This document shows positions 28,302-37,654 of a stretch of 64,000 nucleotides of DNA, in pieces; positions within the stretch are counted from its first letter, which is position 1; every line of letters starts with the position of its first letter. Both the position numbers and the translations under genes were made by a program. This DNA comes from Rheinheimera sp. MM224 (GTDB lineage Bacteria > Pseudomonadota > Gammaproteobacteria > Enterobacterales > Alteromonadaceae), in assembly GCF_947090785.1 (NCBI RefSeq), contig NZ_OX352320.1:3027001-3091000 (forward strand), in the 5' to 3' direction. The notes beneath the pieces are model-generated. The model was not told where the DNA came from. It ran no database searches and saw nothing but the letters and a program-made list of their open reading frames with translations.

Positions 28302-29516
28302 TTAGCCCTGATATTTTTGCATTACTAAGGTGGCATTGGTACCACCAAAACCGAAGCTGTTTGACATCACTGTCGTCAGTTTAGCTTCTGTGGCTTTAGT
28401 TACGATGTTTAAGCCTGCAGCAGCTTCATCCAGGTTGCCGATATTGATAGAAGGGGCAATAAAGTTATGCTCCATCATCAACAGTGAATAAATAGCTTCA
28501 TGCACACCGGCAGCACCTAAGGCATGACCTGTCATAGCTTTAGTTGCGCTGATGGCCGGAGATTTGCCACCAAAGACTTGTTGGATAGCGCCTAATTCTT
28601 TGACATCACCGACAGGTGTACTGGTACCGTGAGTATTAACGTAGTCGATTGGACCTTTGACGTCTTTCATCGCCATTTCCATACAACGTACTGCACCTTC
28701 ACCACTTGGAGCCACCATGTCGTAACCATCTGAAGTAGCGCCGTAGCCAACGATTTCAGCATAAATTTTAGCGCCACGGGCCAGCGCATGTTCCAGCTCT
28801 TCAATCACCAGAATACCGCCGCCACCACTGATGACAAAACCATCACGGTCGGCATCATAAGTACGGGACGCCAGTCCTGGCGTTTCATTGTATTTAGTAG
28901 ATAAAGCGCCCATAGCGTCGAACTCCATCGCTAAAGTCCAGTGCACTTCTTCACCACCACCAGCAAAAATAATGTCCTGTTTGCCTAACTGAATAAGCTC
29001 TACCGCATGACCAATACAATGGGCGCTGGTAGCGCAGGCGGAACTAATGGAATAGTTCACGCCTTTGATTTCAAAAGGAGTAGCTAAACAAGCTGAACAG
29101 GTGCTCGACATGGTTTTTGGCACTGCATAAGGGCCAACACGTTTCACGCCTTTTTCACGTAAGGTATCTGCAGCTTCAATCTGAGTTTTAGACGAAGCAC
29201 CGCCAGAACCCACCACTAAACCAGTGCGGAAATTTGACACCTGCTCTGGGGTTAATCCTGCGTCATCAATAGCTTGTTGCATAGAGATATAAGCATAAGC
29301 CGCTGCATCGCCCATAAAACGTAAAGCTTTGCGATCGATTAACGCTGCGGTATCAATTTCAATCTGACCCCAGACCTGAGATCTCAGGCCCATGTCGGCA
29401 AATTCCTGTGACGCTTTAATGCCTGAGCGCCCGGCTTTTAACGATTCCAGCACTTGCTGTTGATCGTTACCAATGCTGGATACTATGCCTAACCCTGTGA
29501 TCACTGCTCTTTTCAT
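28302..29516 (-). CDS. fabB: Beta-ketoacyl-ACP synthase I
   Basis: FabB condenses malonyl-ACP with acyl-ACP and is the key enzyme of unsaturated fatty-acid elongation. From the ATG at 29516 (GGAG 5 bases upstream) the protein is 404 residues (E. coli 406), starting [17 protein letters not shown]. The catalytic triad is seen as Cys in [12 protein letters not shown], His in [11 protein letters not shown] and His in [10 protein letters not shown]. FabR- and FadR-like sites precede it. Confidence 0.96.
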   Translation of the reverse strand: MKRAVITGLGIVSSIGNDQQQVLESLKAGRSGIKASQEFADMGLRSQVWGQIEIDTAALIDRKALRFMGDAAAYAYISMQQAIDDAGLTPEQVSNFRTGLVVGSGGASSKTQIEAADTLREKGVKRVGPYAVPKTMSSTCSACLATPFEIKGVNYSISSACATSAHCIGHAVELIQLGKQDIIFAGGGEEVHWTLAMEFDAMGALSTKYNETPGLASRTYDADRDGFVISGGGGILVIEELEHALARGAKIYAEIVGYGATSDGYDMVAPSGEGAVRCMEMAMKDVKGPIDYVNTHGTSTPVGDVKELGAIQQVFGGKSPAISATKAMTGHALGAAGVHEAIYSLLMMEHNFIAPSINIGNLDEAAAGLNIVTKATEAKLTTVMSNSFGFGGTNATLVMQKYQG

Positions 29517-29562
29517 GCTTGCTCCAAACAAAAAATCGGATGTCTTTTTATCATTGCGGCAC

Positions 29563-29617
29563 ATTGTACGGAGTTTCTTTTCGAAACTGGTCCGCTTTCA
29601 GCGCACAGCTGTACACT
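29563..29617 (-). promoter_or_regulatory. fabB control region: FabR-like palindrome, FadR-like half site and -10
   Basis: The forward strand at 29600-29617 reads AGCGCACAGCTGTACACT, close to the FabR consensus AGCGTACANNTGTNCGCT. At 29585-29594 AACTGGTCCG matches one full FadR half; the other half is poor. A -10 TACAAT is at 29563-29568 with no good -35, so the FadR-like half would sit near -37, fitting FadR activation. All inferred from motif matches by eye. Confidence 0.5.
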
Positions 29618-29680
29618 ATTATCTATTTATATTGCGGCTAAGTTACAATACCTCATTCTTTTTCGATAGGGTTTGATTCC

Positions 29681-31534
29681 TTGCAACAGGCTCAAGTTCA
29701 CTATAACGACGCTGGTACACCGGTTTCCGACCTGTTTGGCGATATTTATTTTTCCGACAATGGCGGCCTGGACGAAACCGATTATGTGTTTTTACATAAA
29801 AATCAGTTACCTGAACGTTGGTTTACTCATCCACGCCCATTTTTCCATATCGCGGAAACTGGTTTTGGTACTGGCCTGAATTTTCTTCTGACCTGGTTGC
29901 GCTTTCGTCAATATAAAGCCAGTTCCGCCACCTGCCAGCGTCTGTATTTCAGCAGTTTTGAAAAATATCCCTTCAGTAAAGCAGACTTAACCAAAGCCTT
30001 AGCAGCCTGGCCCCAACTGGCTGAACTGACCACTTTATTAGTACAGAACTACCCTGTGGCTTTGCCAGGCCCACATCGAATGACCTTTGATGACGGTACT
30101 GTGGTACTGGATTTGTGGTTGGGTGATGTCAACGAACTGCTGCCGCAAGTACCAGAGCAAAACAAAGTCGATGTCTGGTTTTTAGATGGTTTTGCCCCCA
30201 GTAAAAACCCAGATATGTGGCAACAAAATTTATTTAACCAGATGTTCAGGTTGAGTCACAGAGGCACTACGGCTTCTACTTTTACCTGTGCAGGTTTTGT
30301 TCGTCGTGGTTTAAATGACGCCGGTTTTTCTGCCAGGAAAACCAAAGGTCATGGCCAAAAACGCGAAATGTTAATTGCAAGTGCAGAGCAGGCCGCCGAA
30401 TTGACTGCAGATCAGCCCGACCAAATCACAGTGATAGGGGCTGGTGTCGCAGGTATAAATGCTGCTTTTGCGTTATGGCAAAAAGGATTAAAAGTCCAAC
30501 TGCTCTGTGCTGATGCACAAGCAGGTATGGGGGCATCTCACAACCGTCAGGGCGCGGTGTACCCTAACCTGCACGCGACTTACGATCTGATGTCCTCTTT
30601 AAGTTGCCAGAGCTTTTTATATGCCAGACAGTTTTATGCAACCTGGCTGGGAAAATTAGCAGTAGTAGCTGATTGGTGCGGCGTATTAACACTGGCCTGT
30701 AACGACAATCTTGCCAAGCGTCAACATAAAATCCAGCAGCAGGCTTTTGTCTTAAGTGGCTTGTTTAGTCCTGTCACCAAAGAGCAAGCTTCACAAATCG
30801 CAGGGCTTGAATTGCCTTATGATGGACTGTTTTTCCCAACTGCAGGCTGGTTATGCCCTCAAGACTATTGCCAGCAGATGGCGAATTGGCTGAGCAGCCA
30901 GGGCGTAGAGATTATCTACAATGCGCAGGTGCATCAAATCACAGAGCATGAGCACTATTGTGAACTAAAGACCTTAGCAGGGACCTTGAAAGCAACAACA
31001 GTGGTTTTGGCCACAGGCGCACAATTAAATAGCCTTGCTTATCAGGAGTCCTTTCCGCTTCGACAAATTCGTGGCCAGGTCAGTCATCTGCAAAGCCAGA
31101 CAATGACACCATTAAAAACTGTGGTTTGTCATCAGGGTTATATCACCCCTGCTCATCAGCAAATGCATAGTGTCGGAGCCACCTTTGATCGCAGCAGCGG
31201 ACACAGTGAAGTGCTGGCAGAAGACAATCAACAAAATCTCGATTTAGTAAACCAAACATTGGGGCAACCTGATTGGTTTGAGGATGTTGAAGTGATGTCT
31301 GCCAAAGCAGGTTTACGTGCGACTGTACCTGATCATATGCCTGTGCTTGGTCAGCAAAAGCAGCTTTGGCGTTTTGGCGCTTTAGGCGCACGAGGTTTAA
31401 CCTGGGCGCCATTATTAGCTGAGGTTTTGGCTTGTAGGATTACGAAAGAGCCGCTACCTTTAACGACATTACAAATGGATGGCATTGATATACAAAGGTA
31501 TCTTCGCCACAGCGCAGCGGAACAATCCAATTGA
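29681..31534 (+). CDS. mnmC: Bifunctional tRNA mnm5U34 biosynthesis protein MnmC
   Basis: MnmC finishes mnm5s2U at the tRNA wobble base: a C-terminal FAD oxidase removes the carboxymethyl group and an N-terminal methyltransferase adds methyl. The 617-residue protein starts at a TTG with AGGG 9 bases upstream. The methyltransferase has FHIAETGFGTGLNFLLTW and FLDGFAPSKNPDMW; the oxidase has VIGAGVAGINAAFALWQKG at about 250 and GASHNRQGAVYPNL. It is shorter than the E. coli protein (668). The next gene starts inside its stop (TTGA). Confidence 0.95.
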   Translation: MQQAQVHYNDAGTPVSDLFGDIYFSDNGGLDETDYVFLHKNQLPERWFTHPRPFFHIAETGFGTGLNFLLTWLRFRQYKASSATCQRLYFSSFEKYPFSKADLTKALAAWPQLAELTTLLVQNYPVALPGPHRMTFDDGTVVLDLWLGDVNELLPQVPEQNKVDVWFLDGFAPSKNPDMWQQNLFNQMFRLSHRGTTASTFTCAGFVRRGLNDAGFSARKTKGHGQKREMLIASAEQAAELTADQPDQITVIGAGVAGINAAFALWQKGLKVQLLCADAQAGMGASHNRQGAVYPNLHATYDLMSSLSCQSFLYARQFYATWLGKLAVVADWCGVLTLACNDNLAKRQHKIQQQAFVLSGLFSPVTKEQASQIAGLELPYDGLFFPTAGWLCPQDYCQQMANWLSSQGVEIIYNAQVHQITEHEHYCELKTLAGTLKATTVVLATGAQLNSLAYQESFPLRQIRGQVSHLQSQTMTPLKTVVCHQGYITPAHQQMHSVGATFDRSSGHSEVLAEDNQQNLDLVNQTLGQPDWFEDVEVMSAKAGLRATVPDHMPVLGQQKQLWRFGALGARGLTWAPLLAEVLACRITKEPLPLTTLQMDGIDIQRYLRHSAAEQSN

Positions 31535-32145
31535 ACTTACTTTTTGCTGAAGATGATGCACTACTGGCTCAGCTGTTTCAGTTACAGGCTGAAAGTGCGG
31601 GCTATCAGGTAGTGTGGGCGGAAAATGGCGATGTTGCGGTGCAGCAAGCTTTAAGTTACCAGTTTGACCTGATTTTTATGGATATTCAGATGCCTGTGCT
31701 CGATGGGATCAGTGCGATGCAAATGCTACGTCAGTTAGGCTACGACAGGCCTATAATCGCCATGTCTGCCGAAGAAGTTACAGAGACAGGTTTTGATGTT
31801 TTGCTAAAAAAACCACTGCAATGGCAGGAAGTACAACAGCAACTGACAAAGTTTAAAGCTATTCCCTCATTAGAATTAGAACTGCCCCAAGAGCTGAAAG
31901 AGGCTTATCTGGCTCATGCTAAACAGTTATTGCAGCAACTGGTCATACTTGCAGAGCAGCAGAATTGGATTGATTTTATGGCCATTGTGCATCAACTTAA
32001 AGGCAGTGCCGCCAGCTTTGATTTAGTCGCTCTGAGTCAACTGGCCGATCAGTTACAAAATGAATGGAAGACTATCCCTGCAGAACAAAGGACAGAGCGC
32101 GCCATCTATTTTCTGGAGCAGTGCAAGGCATGCAAACTAAAGTAA
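31531..32145 (+). CDS. Response-regulator receiver fused to a histidine phosphotransfer domain (REC-HPt)
   Basis: The 204-residue protein has a receiver domain (residues 1-115: acidic pair E7-D9, phosphoacceptor D51 in FMDIQMPVLDG, Lys in LLKKPLQW) and a C-terminal HPt domain (about 120-204) with phosphorylatable H154 in IVHQLKGSAASF. The start is a TTG that overlaps the mnmC stop; no earlier or nearby ATG would keep the receiver. It has no output domain, so it should relay phosphate. Another receiver gene overlaps its end. No kinase gene is adjacent. Confidence 0.85.
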   Translation: MNLLFAEDDALLAQLFQLQAESAGYQVVWAENGDVAVQQALSYQFDLIFMDIQMPVLDGISAMQMLRQLGYDRPIIAMSAEEVTETGFDVLLKKPLQWQEVQQQLTKFKAIPSLELELPQELKEAYLAHAKQLLQQLVILAEQQNWIDFMAIVHQLKGSAASFDLVALSQLADQLQNEWKTIPAEQRTERAIYFLEQCKACKLK

Positions 32146-32567
32146 AAGTACGGGAACAAAAAATATTGTTGGTTGACGATCTGGATTACAACCGACAATT
32201 GTTACGCAACAATCTGACAGCATTGTTTTCCCAACAAAACTTAAAATACAAAGCTTTTAGTTATTTCCAGGCACATAACGCATCTTCTGCTCTACTAACG
32301 TTCAGCCAGCAGAATCCAGATTTAGTGTTTCTGGATATAGAATTGCCCGATGGCTCAGGCCTTGAGTTACTCAAGCGTTTTAAAGAACAAAAACCCGATT
32401 GTTTTGTCGTGATGGTCAGCGGAGTAAGCACTTTGGATAATGTTAAAACCAGCATAGCTTCTGGTGCTGCTTCTTTTATCGTTAAGCCTTTTACCGCAGA
32501 TAAAATTTTGGCAGTATTAAAACAATTTGACCGCTATTACGACAAGTTACTAAAGACAGCAGGCTAA
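32130..32567 (+). CDS. Single-domain response regulator
   Basis: From the ATG at 32130 the protein is 145 residues and nearly all receiver domain: D16-D17 in ILLVDDLDY, phosphoacceptor D69 in VFLDIELPDGSG, conserved Ser in MVSGVS and Lys in FIVKPFTADK. The start overlaps the end of the REC-HPt gene by 16 bases, implying coupled expression and probably phosphotransfer from that HPt. No DNA-binding or enzymatic output is present. Confidence 0.85.
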   Translation: MQTKVKVREQKILLVDDLDYNRQLLRNNLTALFSQQNLKYKAFSYFQAHNASSALLTFSQQNPDLVFLDIELPDGSGLELLKRFKEQKPDCFVVMVSGVSTLDNVKTSIASGAASFIVKPFTADKILAVLKQFDRYYDKLLKTAG

Positions 32568-32580
32568 ATCAGTGGAAAAG

Positions 32581-32605
32581 AAAACCCTGAATAATCAGGG
32601 TTTTT
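32581..32605. terminator. Bidirectional terminator between receiver gene and motY
   Basis: AAAACCCTGA and TCAGGGTTTT pair around ATAA, followed by T on the forward strand; the motY stop lies in the hairpin. Confidence 0.9.
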
Positions 32606-33461
32606 CCATTTGAATCACCACACGACGGTTTTTGGCGCGGCCTAATGAGCTTTCATTCGAAGCCACATGACGTTTTTCTCCCAAACCTTCAGTGCGTATT
32701 CTGGTTTCTTCCAGACCAAAACTGACCAGTTTGGTTTTGATGGCTTCAGCGCGTTTTATCGACAACTGCTCGTTCATCCAACGACCACCAAAAGAATCAC
32801 TGTAGGCCTGAATATCAATACTCTCGATGCTCTGGTCATACTTTAAATACTGAGCTATTTGCTCCAGACGCTTTTTAGAGGCTTTGGTCAGCTCATCGCC
32901 ACCCGATTCATAGGTCAATACGGTAAAGGCAATATCGTCAAAGGTGTAGGGTAATAAGGCGCTGACACACTGGCTAAACTGATCCATCGCTTCGATAAAA
33001 TGCACAGGATTCAAAGACACACTGACTCTGTCATAGGGGCTATACCAATCGGAGAAATAAAAGGTTGGGCTATAACCTTGTTCCAGCTCCGTCAGCATAA
33101 TCCAGCTTTCCGCTTTGCCTAAATCACCATCAAACTGTTTCAGCATTTTCATGCTGCTAATGGCTTTCGCCTGCTCGCCCGGACGCCAGACCGGTGGCAC
33201 TGACAGCACTTCTGCCAGAGCATAGTGATCAGGTAAACGCAGCATATTCAGCTCGAACTGCATATTCAGCTCTTTGCCGGCCATGCTTCTGAAAAAAGCT
33301 TCGCCAAAATGAGGAATAGGGTGACTCAATTCACACAACAGAGGCGAATTTTGCTTTAAAGCCCAGGTGGACTGGTCCAATGTAGCCGAATACTGACGCA
33401 ATCCTGCTTCTACCTGAGTGGCAGAAAGCAAAAACAGCACCAGCCAAAGCTTATATCGCAT
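32595..33461 (-). CDS. motY: Sodium-type flagellar motor T-ring protein MotY
   Basis: MotY forms the T ring that holds PomA/PomB-type stators of sodium-driven polar flagella. From the ATG at 33461 (AAGGG upstream) the 288-residue protein has a signal peptide ending VEAGLRQY, the MotY N-terminal domain with [20 protein letters not shown] and [15 protein letters not shown], and an OmpA-like peptidoglycan-binding domain (about 155-288) ending [13 protein letters not shown]. It is divergent from rnt, a pairing known in Vibrio. Flagellar genes proper are elsewhere. Confidence 0.92.
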   Translation of the reverse strand: MRYKLWLVLFLLSATQVEAGLRQYSATLDQSTWALKQNSPLLCELSHPIPHFGEAFFRSMAGKELNMQFELNMLRLPDHYALAEVLSVPPVWRPGEQAKAISSMKMLKQFDGDLGKAESWIMLTELEQGYSPTFYFSDWYSPYDRVSVSLNPVHFIEAMDQFSQCVSALLPYTFDDIAFTVLTYESGGDELTKASKKRLEQIAQYLKYDQSIESIDIQAYSDSFGGRWMNEQLSIKRAEAIKTKLVSFGLEETRIRTEGLGEKRHVASNESSLGRAKNRRVVIQMEKP

Positions 33462-33590
33462 AGGTTTCCCTTTTTTCATCTCAACACCCGTTGTTTTTCA
33501 ACTTCAACCAGGACAAACAAGGTACTCAAACAAGACGCTTCGCAATTTATTTGGCATAATACCTGCCAATCTTATCAGGACACAGGTCTT

Positions 33591-34268
33591 ATGACTCAAG
33601 CTTTACATCCGTTAGCACAACGTTTTCGTGGCTACTTCCCTGTTGTTATCGACGTAGAAACCGCAGGCTTTAATGCAAAAACAGATGCATTGTTAGAAAT
33701 CGCTGCAACTTTGTTGACTATAGACGAAAAAGGCATGCTTGTTCCAAGCCAAACTTTGCATTTTCATATTGAACCTTTTGAGGGTGCCAACATGGAAGCA
33801 AGCTCCCTGGCTTTTAATGGTATAGACCCCTACAACCCGCTTCGTGGCGCGGTTTCAGAGCGGGAAGCCCTGACTGAAATTTGCCGTGCAGTACGTAAAG
33901 CGCAGAAGGATGCCGACTGCCAGCGTGCTGTCGTAGTCGCTCATAATGCTGCTTTTGATCAGGGCTTTTTAAATGCAGCTATTGATCGAATTAAATTAAA
34001 ACGCTCACCTTTTCACGCTTTTGTGTCTTTTGATACCACCACTTTGTCAGCCCTGGCTTTAGGTCAGACCGTTCTGGCAAAAGCTTGTAAACAAGCAGGT
34101 ATTGATTTTGACAACAAAGAAGCGCACAGCGCTTTGTATGACACTGAACGTACCGCTGAGCTGTTTTGCTACATAGTCAACCGCTGGCATCAACTCGGGG
34201 GTTGGCCGCCACCTATGCTGATGGATGATTGTGAAACTGAAGAAAGTACGGAATCTGACCCGGCTTAA
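33591..34268 (+). CDS. rnt: Ribonuclease T
   Basis: RNase T trims 3' ends of tRNA and other stable RNAs. The 225-residue DEDD exonuclease shows the acidic residues in [31 protein letters not shown] and [14 protein letters not shown]. Length matches the family (E. coli 215). It converges on grxD, and sodB is close by, as in E. coli where rnt, grxD and sodB are neighbours. Confidence 0.95.
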   Translation: MTQALHPLAQRFRGYFPVVIDVETAGFNAKTDALLEIAATLLTIDEKGMLVPSQTLHFHIEPFEGANMEASSLAFNGIDPYNPLRGAVSEREALTEICRAVRKAQKDADCQRAVVVAHNAAFDQGFLNAAIDRIKLKRSPFHAFVSFDTTTLSALALGQTVLAKACKQAGIDFDNKEAHSALYDTERTAELFCYIVNRWHQLGGWPPPMLMDDCETEESTESDPA

Positions 34269-34291
34269 TCCACTTTCCTCTTTAGAAAAAC

Positions 34292-34316
34292 AAAAGGCAG
34301 CCTGGGCTGCCTTTTT
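34292..34316. terminator. Bidirectional terminator between rnt and grxD
   Basis: AAAAGGCAGCC and GGCTGCCTTTT pair with a tight loop and T5 on the forward side. Confidence 0.9.
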
Positions 34317-34331
34317 GCTTCAAACGCCAAG

Positions 34332-34670
34332 TTATTCAGCGCTTTCGCTATTGTACTTAGCTGCAGTTTCATTAATGAGCGGCTGTAATTCACCACGCTG
34401 GAACATTTCCAGAATAATGTCACAACCACCAATCAACTCACCTTCAACCCATAACTGTGGGAAAGTAGGCCAGTTGGCGTATTTTGGTAACTCAGCACGG
34501 ATATCCGGGTTTTGCAGGATGTCGACAAACGCAAAAGGTTGGCCACAAGCAATCAGGGCTTGAGACGCCTGAGCTGAAAAACCGCAACTCGGGAATTTTG
34601 GCGATCCTTTCATAAAAAGGATGATTGGGTTATCAGCCAACTGTTGTTTAATTTTCTCAATGGTTTCCAT
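34332..34670 (-). CDS. grxD: Monothiol glutaredoxin Grx4
   Basis: GrxD carries [2Fe-2S] clusters with glutathione and supports iron-sulfur trafficking. The 112-residue protein has the monothiol motif in KFPSCGFSAQA, WPTFPQLWVEGELIGGCDI and a usual length (E. coli 115). It diverges from sodB. Confidence 0.96.
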   Translation of the reverse strand: METIEKIKQQLADNPIILFMKGSPKFPSCGFSAQASQALIACGQPFAFVDILQNPDIRAELPKYANWPTFPQLWVEGELIGGCDIILEMFQRGELQPLINETAAKYNSESAE

Positions 34671-34814
34671 CTTCAGCCTCTGGCACTACTGGGTTTAAAA
34701 ATTTGTCTTATTTTACGCTTTGTTCGTTCATTTCGCACTTGAGTTTTTACAATATGCCCCAAGAATATGGGGAGCAGACACTTGTATTGCAATGAGTTCA
34801 GGCTACGAAATTTA

Positions 34815-34853
34815 CGACTAAAACTTGAGTAATTTAGTCGGGTTTTGTAGTCT
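34815..34853 (+). promoter_or_regulatory. sodB promoter region with an 8-bp palindrome around the -35
   Basis: CGACTAAA (34815-34822) and TTTAGTCG (34833-34840) are perfect inverted arms 10 bases apart. A candidate -35 TTGAGT (34825-34830) sits between them, and TAGTCT (34848-34853) follows after 17 bases as a weak -10. The layout fits an operator; the regulator is unknown. Confidence 0.4.
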
Positions 34854-34895
34854 ACGCGATGCAGACTTCATAAACAACGCCTACGGAGAACTACA

Positions 34896-35480
34896 ATGGC
34901 TTTCGAATTACCAGCATTACCTTTCGCAAAAGACGCATTATTACCTCACATCTCTCCTGAAACTCTGGATTATCACCATGGCAAACACCATAACGCCTAT
35001 GTTGTGAAGCTGAATTCATTAGTTGAAGGTACTGAATTTGCAGGCAAGTCTTTAGAAGATATCATCCGCACTTCTCAGGGTCCGGTATTTAACAACGCAG
35101 CCCAGATTTGGAACCACACCTTTTACTGGAACTGCTTATCACCAAATGGTGGCGGTGAACCAACTGGCGCTTTAGCTGCTGCAATTACTGCACAGTGGGG
35201 CTCTTTTGCTGCATTCCAGACTGCTTTTAATGACAAAGCCGTCAACAACTTCGGTTCAAGCTGGACCTGGTTAGTGAAAAAAGCAGACGGTTCTTTAGAT
35301 ATCGTCAACACCAGCAACGCTGGCACGCCACTGACTGATAGCTCAGTGACAGCACTGATGACTGTGGATCTGTGGGAACATGCTTACTACATCGATTTCC
35401 GCAATGCACGTCCAACTTACTTAAATGCTTTCTGGGCATTAATCAACTGGGAATTTGCTGCGAAAAACTTCGCTGCTTAA
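34896..35480 (+). CDS. sodB: Iron superoxide dismutase
   Basis: SodB removes cytoplasmic superoxide. The 194-residue protein (E. coli 193) has metal-ligand His in LDYHHGKHHNAYV and WNHTFYWNC, and Asp/His in TVDLWEHAYYIDF; residues around the second-shell glutamine position fit the iron type. The ribosome site GGAG is 7 bases before the ATG. A UUCG terminator follows, so it is monocistronic. Confidence 0.96.
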   Translation: MAFELPALPFAKDALLPHISPETLDYHHGKHHNAYVVKLNSLVEGTEFAGKSLEDIIRTSQGPVFNNAAQIWNHTFYWNCLSPNGGGEPTGALAAAITAQWGSFAAFQTAFNDKAVNNFGSSWTWLVKKADGSLDIVNTSNAGTPLTDSSVTALMTVDLWEHAYYIDFRNARPTYLNAFWALINWEFAAKNFAA

Positions 35481-35502
35481 TTTGCTGTTGCTGTAAATCT
35501 TT

Positions 35503-35525
35503 AAGCCCGGTTCGCCGGGCTTTTT
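35503..35525 (+). terminator. Terminator of sodB
   Basis: AAGCCCGG and CCGGGCTT with a TTCG tetraloop, then T-run. Confidence 0.95.
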
Positions 35526-35710
35526 ATTTGTCCCCAATTGAAAACCAAACTATATCCAGGCTCAACTCTGCTGTTCTGTTCACTCATCGCTACAAAAAAA
35601 ATTCATATTTTTCTGTGAATTAGTTGAGCGAAGCGCTTTTTTACTGTCTAACCTTACATCAGTGGCTTTATTTGCATTCAGTTCCCACAGACCAGTTTCG
35701 GAGGTGCACT

Positions 35711-37633
35711 ATGGGCATTTTTGAGCACTACAAATCTAGATACGAAGCAGCCAAAGAAGAGGAATACAGCATCCAGGAATATCTGGAGCTCTGTAAAAAA
35801 GACAAAAGTTGTTATGCAAGCGCTGCCGAGCGTTTGTTAATGGCCATAGGTCAGCCTGAGTTAATTGACACAGCACAGGACTCTAAACTCAGCCGCCTGT
35901 TTTCCAATCGCGTCATTGGCCGTTATCCGGCTTTTGCCGAGTTTTATGGCATGGAAGATGCGATAGAGCAAATTGTCTCCTACCTGAAACACTCGGCTCA
36001 GGGCCTGGAAGAGCGTAAACAAATTTTATACCTGTTAGGCCCAGTGGGTGGCGGTAAGTCGTCCTTAGCTGAAAAGCTAAAATCACTGATGCAGCAGGTT
36101 CCTGTGTATTACATCAAAGGCTCACCTGTTTACGACAGCCCTTTGTGTCTGTTTGATGTCAACGAAGATGGCAATATCCTGGAGCAGGAATACGGCATTC
36201 CCAAACGTTACCTGAAAACCATTATGTCGCCATGGGCCAGTAAACGCCTGCATGAATTCAACGGTGATATCAGCCAGTTTAAAGTGGTAAAAAAATACCC
36301 TTCGATTCTGGATCAAATCTGTATTGCGAAAACTGAGCCTGGTGATGAAAACAATCAGGACATCGCGTCTTTAGTAGGTAAAGTGGATATCCGTCAGTTG
36401 GAGCACTTTGCCCAAAACGACCCGGATGCCTACAGCTACTCAGGCGCCTTATGCCGCGCCAATCAGGGCCTGATGGAGTTTGTTGAGATGTTTAAAGCAC
36501 CTATTAAAGTGCTGCATCCACTGTTAACTGCAACTCAGGAAGGCAATTACAACGGCACCGAAGGCCTGGCAGCTCTGCCCTTTGAAGGCATTATTCTGGC
36601 GCACAGCAACGAGTCGGAATGGCAGACCTTTCGCAACAACAAAAACAACGAGGCCTTTTTAGACAGGGTTTATATTGTCAAAGTGCCTTATTGCCTGCGG
36701 GTGTCTGAAGAAGTCAAAATTTACGAAAAACTGCTGGAGCACAGTGAATTAAAAGTCGCACCTTGCTCTCCTGCGACCTTAACTTCTCTGGCACAGTTCG
36801 CCGTATTGTCGCGTTTAAAAGCGCCGGAGAACTCCAGTTTGTATTCCAAAATGCGGGTTTATGACGGCGAAAGCTTAAAAGATACAGACCCTAAAGCTAA
36901 GTCTTATCAGGAGTACCGTGATTACGCTGGTGTGGATGAAGGAATGTCGGGTTTATCCACCCGTTTTGCTTTCAAAATTTTATCCCGTGTTTTTAACTTT
37001 GACTCCACCGAAGTGGCCGCTAACCCTGTGCATTTGTTTTATGTGCTGGAACAGCAAATAGAACGGGAGCAATTCCCGTCCGATGTGTCAGAGCGTTATC
37101 TGGAGCATTTAAAAGGCTATTTAATTCCGAAATACATAGAGTTTATCGGCAAAGAAATTCAGACTGCCTATTTAGAGTCTTACTCTGAATATGGCCAGAA
37201 TATTTTTGACCGTTATGTCATTTATGCTGACTTCTGGATCCAGGATCAGGAATACCGTGACCCGGAAACCGGTCAGCTATTTGACAGAGCTGCGCTGAAT
37301 GCTGAGCTTGAGAAAATTGAAAAGCCTGCAGGGATCAGCAATCCAAAAGATTTCCGCAATGAAATCGTCAATTTTGTGCTGCGGGCCAAAGCCAAAAATA
37401 ATGGCAAAAACCCAACCTGGACCAGCTATGAAAAACTTCGCACTGTGATAGAGAAAAAGATGTTCTCCAGCACCGAAGAGCTGTTGCCTGTGATTTCCTT
37501 TAATGCCAAAACCTCCACAGACGATCAGAAAAAACATGATGATTTTGTCGACCGGATGATGGAGAAAGGCTATACCCGTAAACAAGTGCGCTTACTCAGC
37601 GAGTGGTATTTACGGGTTCGCAAATCGCAGTAA
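35711..37633 (+). CDS. yeaG: PrkA-type AAA serine protein kinase YeaG
   Basis: From the ATG at 35711, preceded by GGAGGT at 5 bases, the protein is 640 residues (E. coli YeaG 644). It has a PrkA AAA domain (about residues 20-385) with Walker A in LGPVGGGKSSLAEKL and a C-terminal PrkA domain. YeaG acts in stationary phase and nitrogen starvation in enterics. A longer frame from 35624 lacks a ribosome site. yeaH follows after 21 bases. Confidence 0.94.
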   Translation: MGIFEHYKSRYEAAKEEEYSIQEYLELCKKDKSCYASAAERLLMAIGQPELIDTAQDSKLSRLFSNRVIGRYPAFAEFYGMEDAIEQIVSYLKHSAQGLEERKQILYLLGPVGGGKSSLAEKLKSLMQQVPVYYIKGSPVYDSPLCLFDVNEDGNILEQEYGIPKRYLKTIMSPWASKRLHEFNGDISQFKVVKKYPSILDQICIAKTEPGDENNQDIASLVGKVDIRQLEHFAQNDPDAYSYSGALCRANQGLMEFVEMFKAPIKVLHPLLTATQEGNYNGTEGLAALPFEGIILAHSNESEWQTFRNNKNNEAFLDRVYIVKVPYCLRVSEEVKIYEKLLEHSELKVAPCSPATLTSLAQFAVLSRLKAPENSSLYSKMRVYDGESLKDTDPKAKSYQEYRDYAGVDEGMSGLSTRFAFKILSRVFNFDSTEVAANPVHLFYVLEQQIEREQFPSDVSERYLEHLKGYLIPKYIEFIGKEIQTAYLESYSEYGQNIFDRYVIYADFWIQDQEYRDPETGQLFDRAALNAELEKIEKPAGISNPKDFRNEIVNFVLRAKAKNNGKNPTWTSYEKLRTVIEKKMFSSTEELLPVISFNAKTSTDDQKKHDDFVDRMMEKGYTRKQVRLLSEWYLRVRKSQ

Positions 37634-37654
37634 GGTCAGAGCCTTGGAGGTTGT

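Noticed and set aside
35620..35700. TGGCTTTATTTGCA upstream of yeaG as a sigma-54 promoter
   Set aside because: The TGGC and TTGCA blocks are two bases too close for the -24/-12 spacing, so I did not annotate it, even though NtrC/sigma-54 control of yeaGH is known in E. coli.
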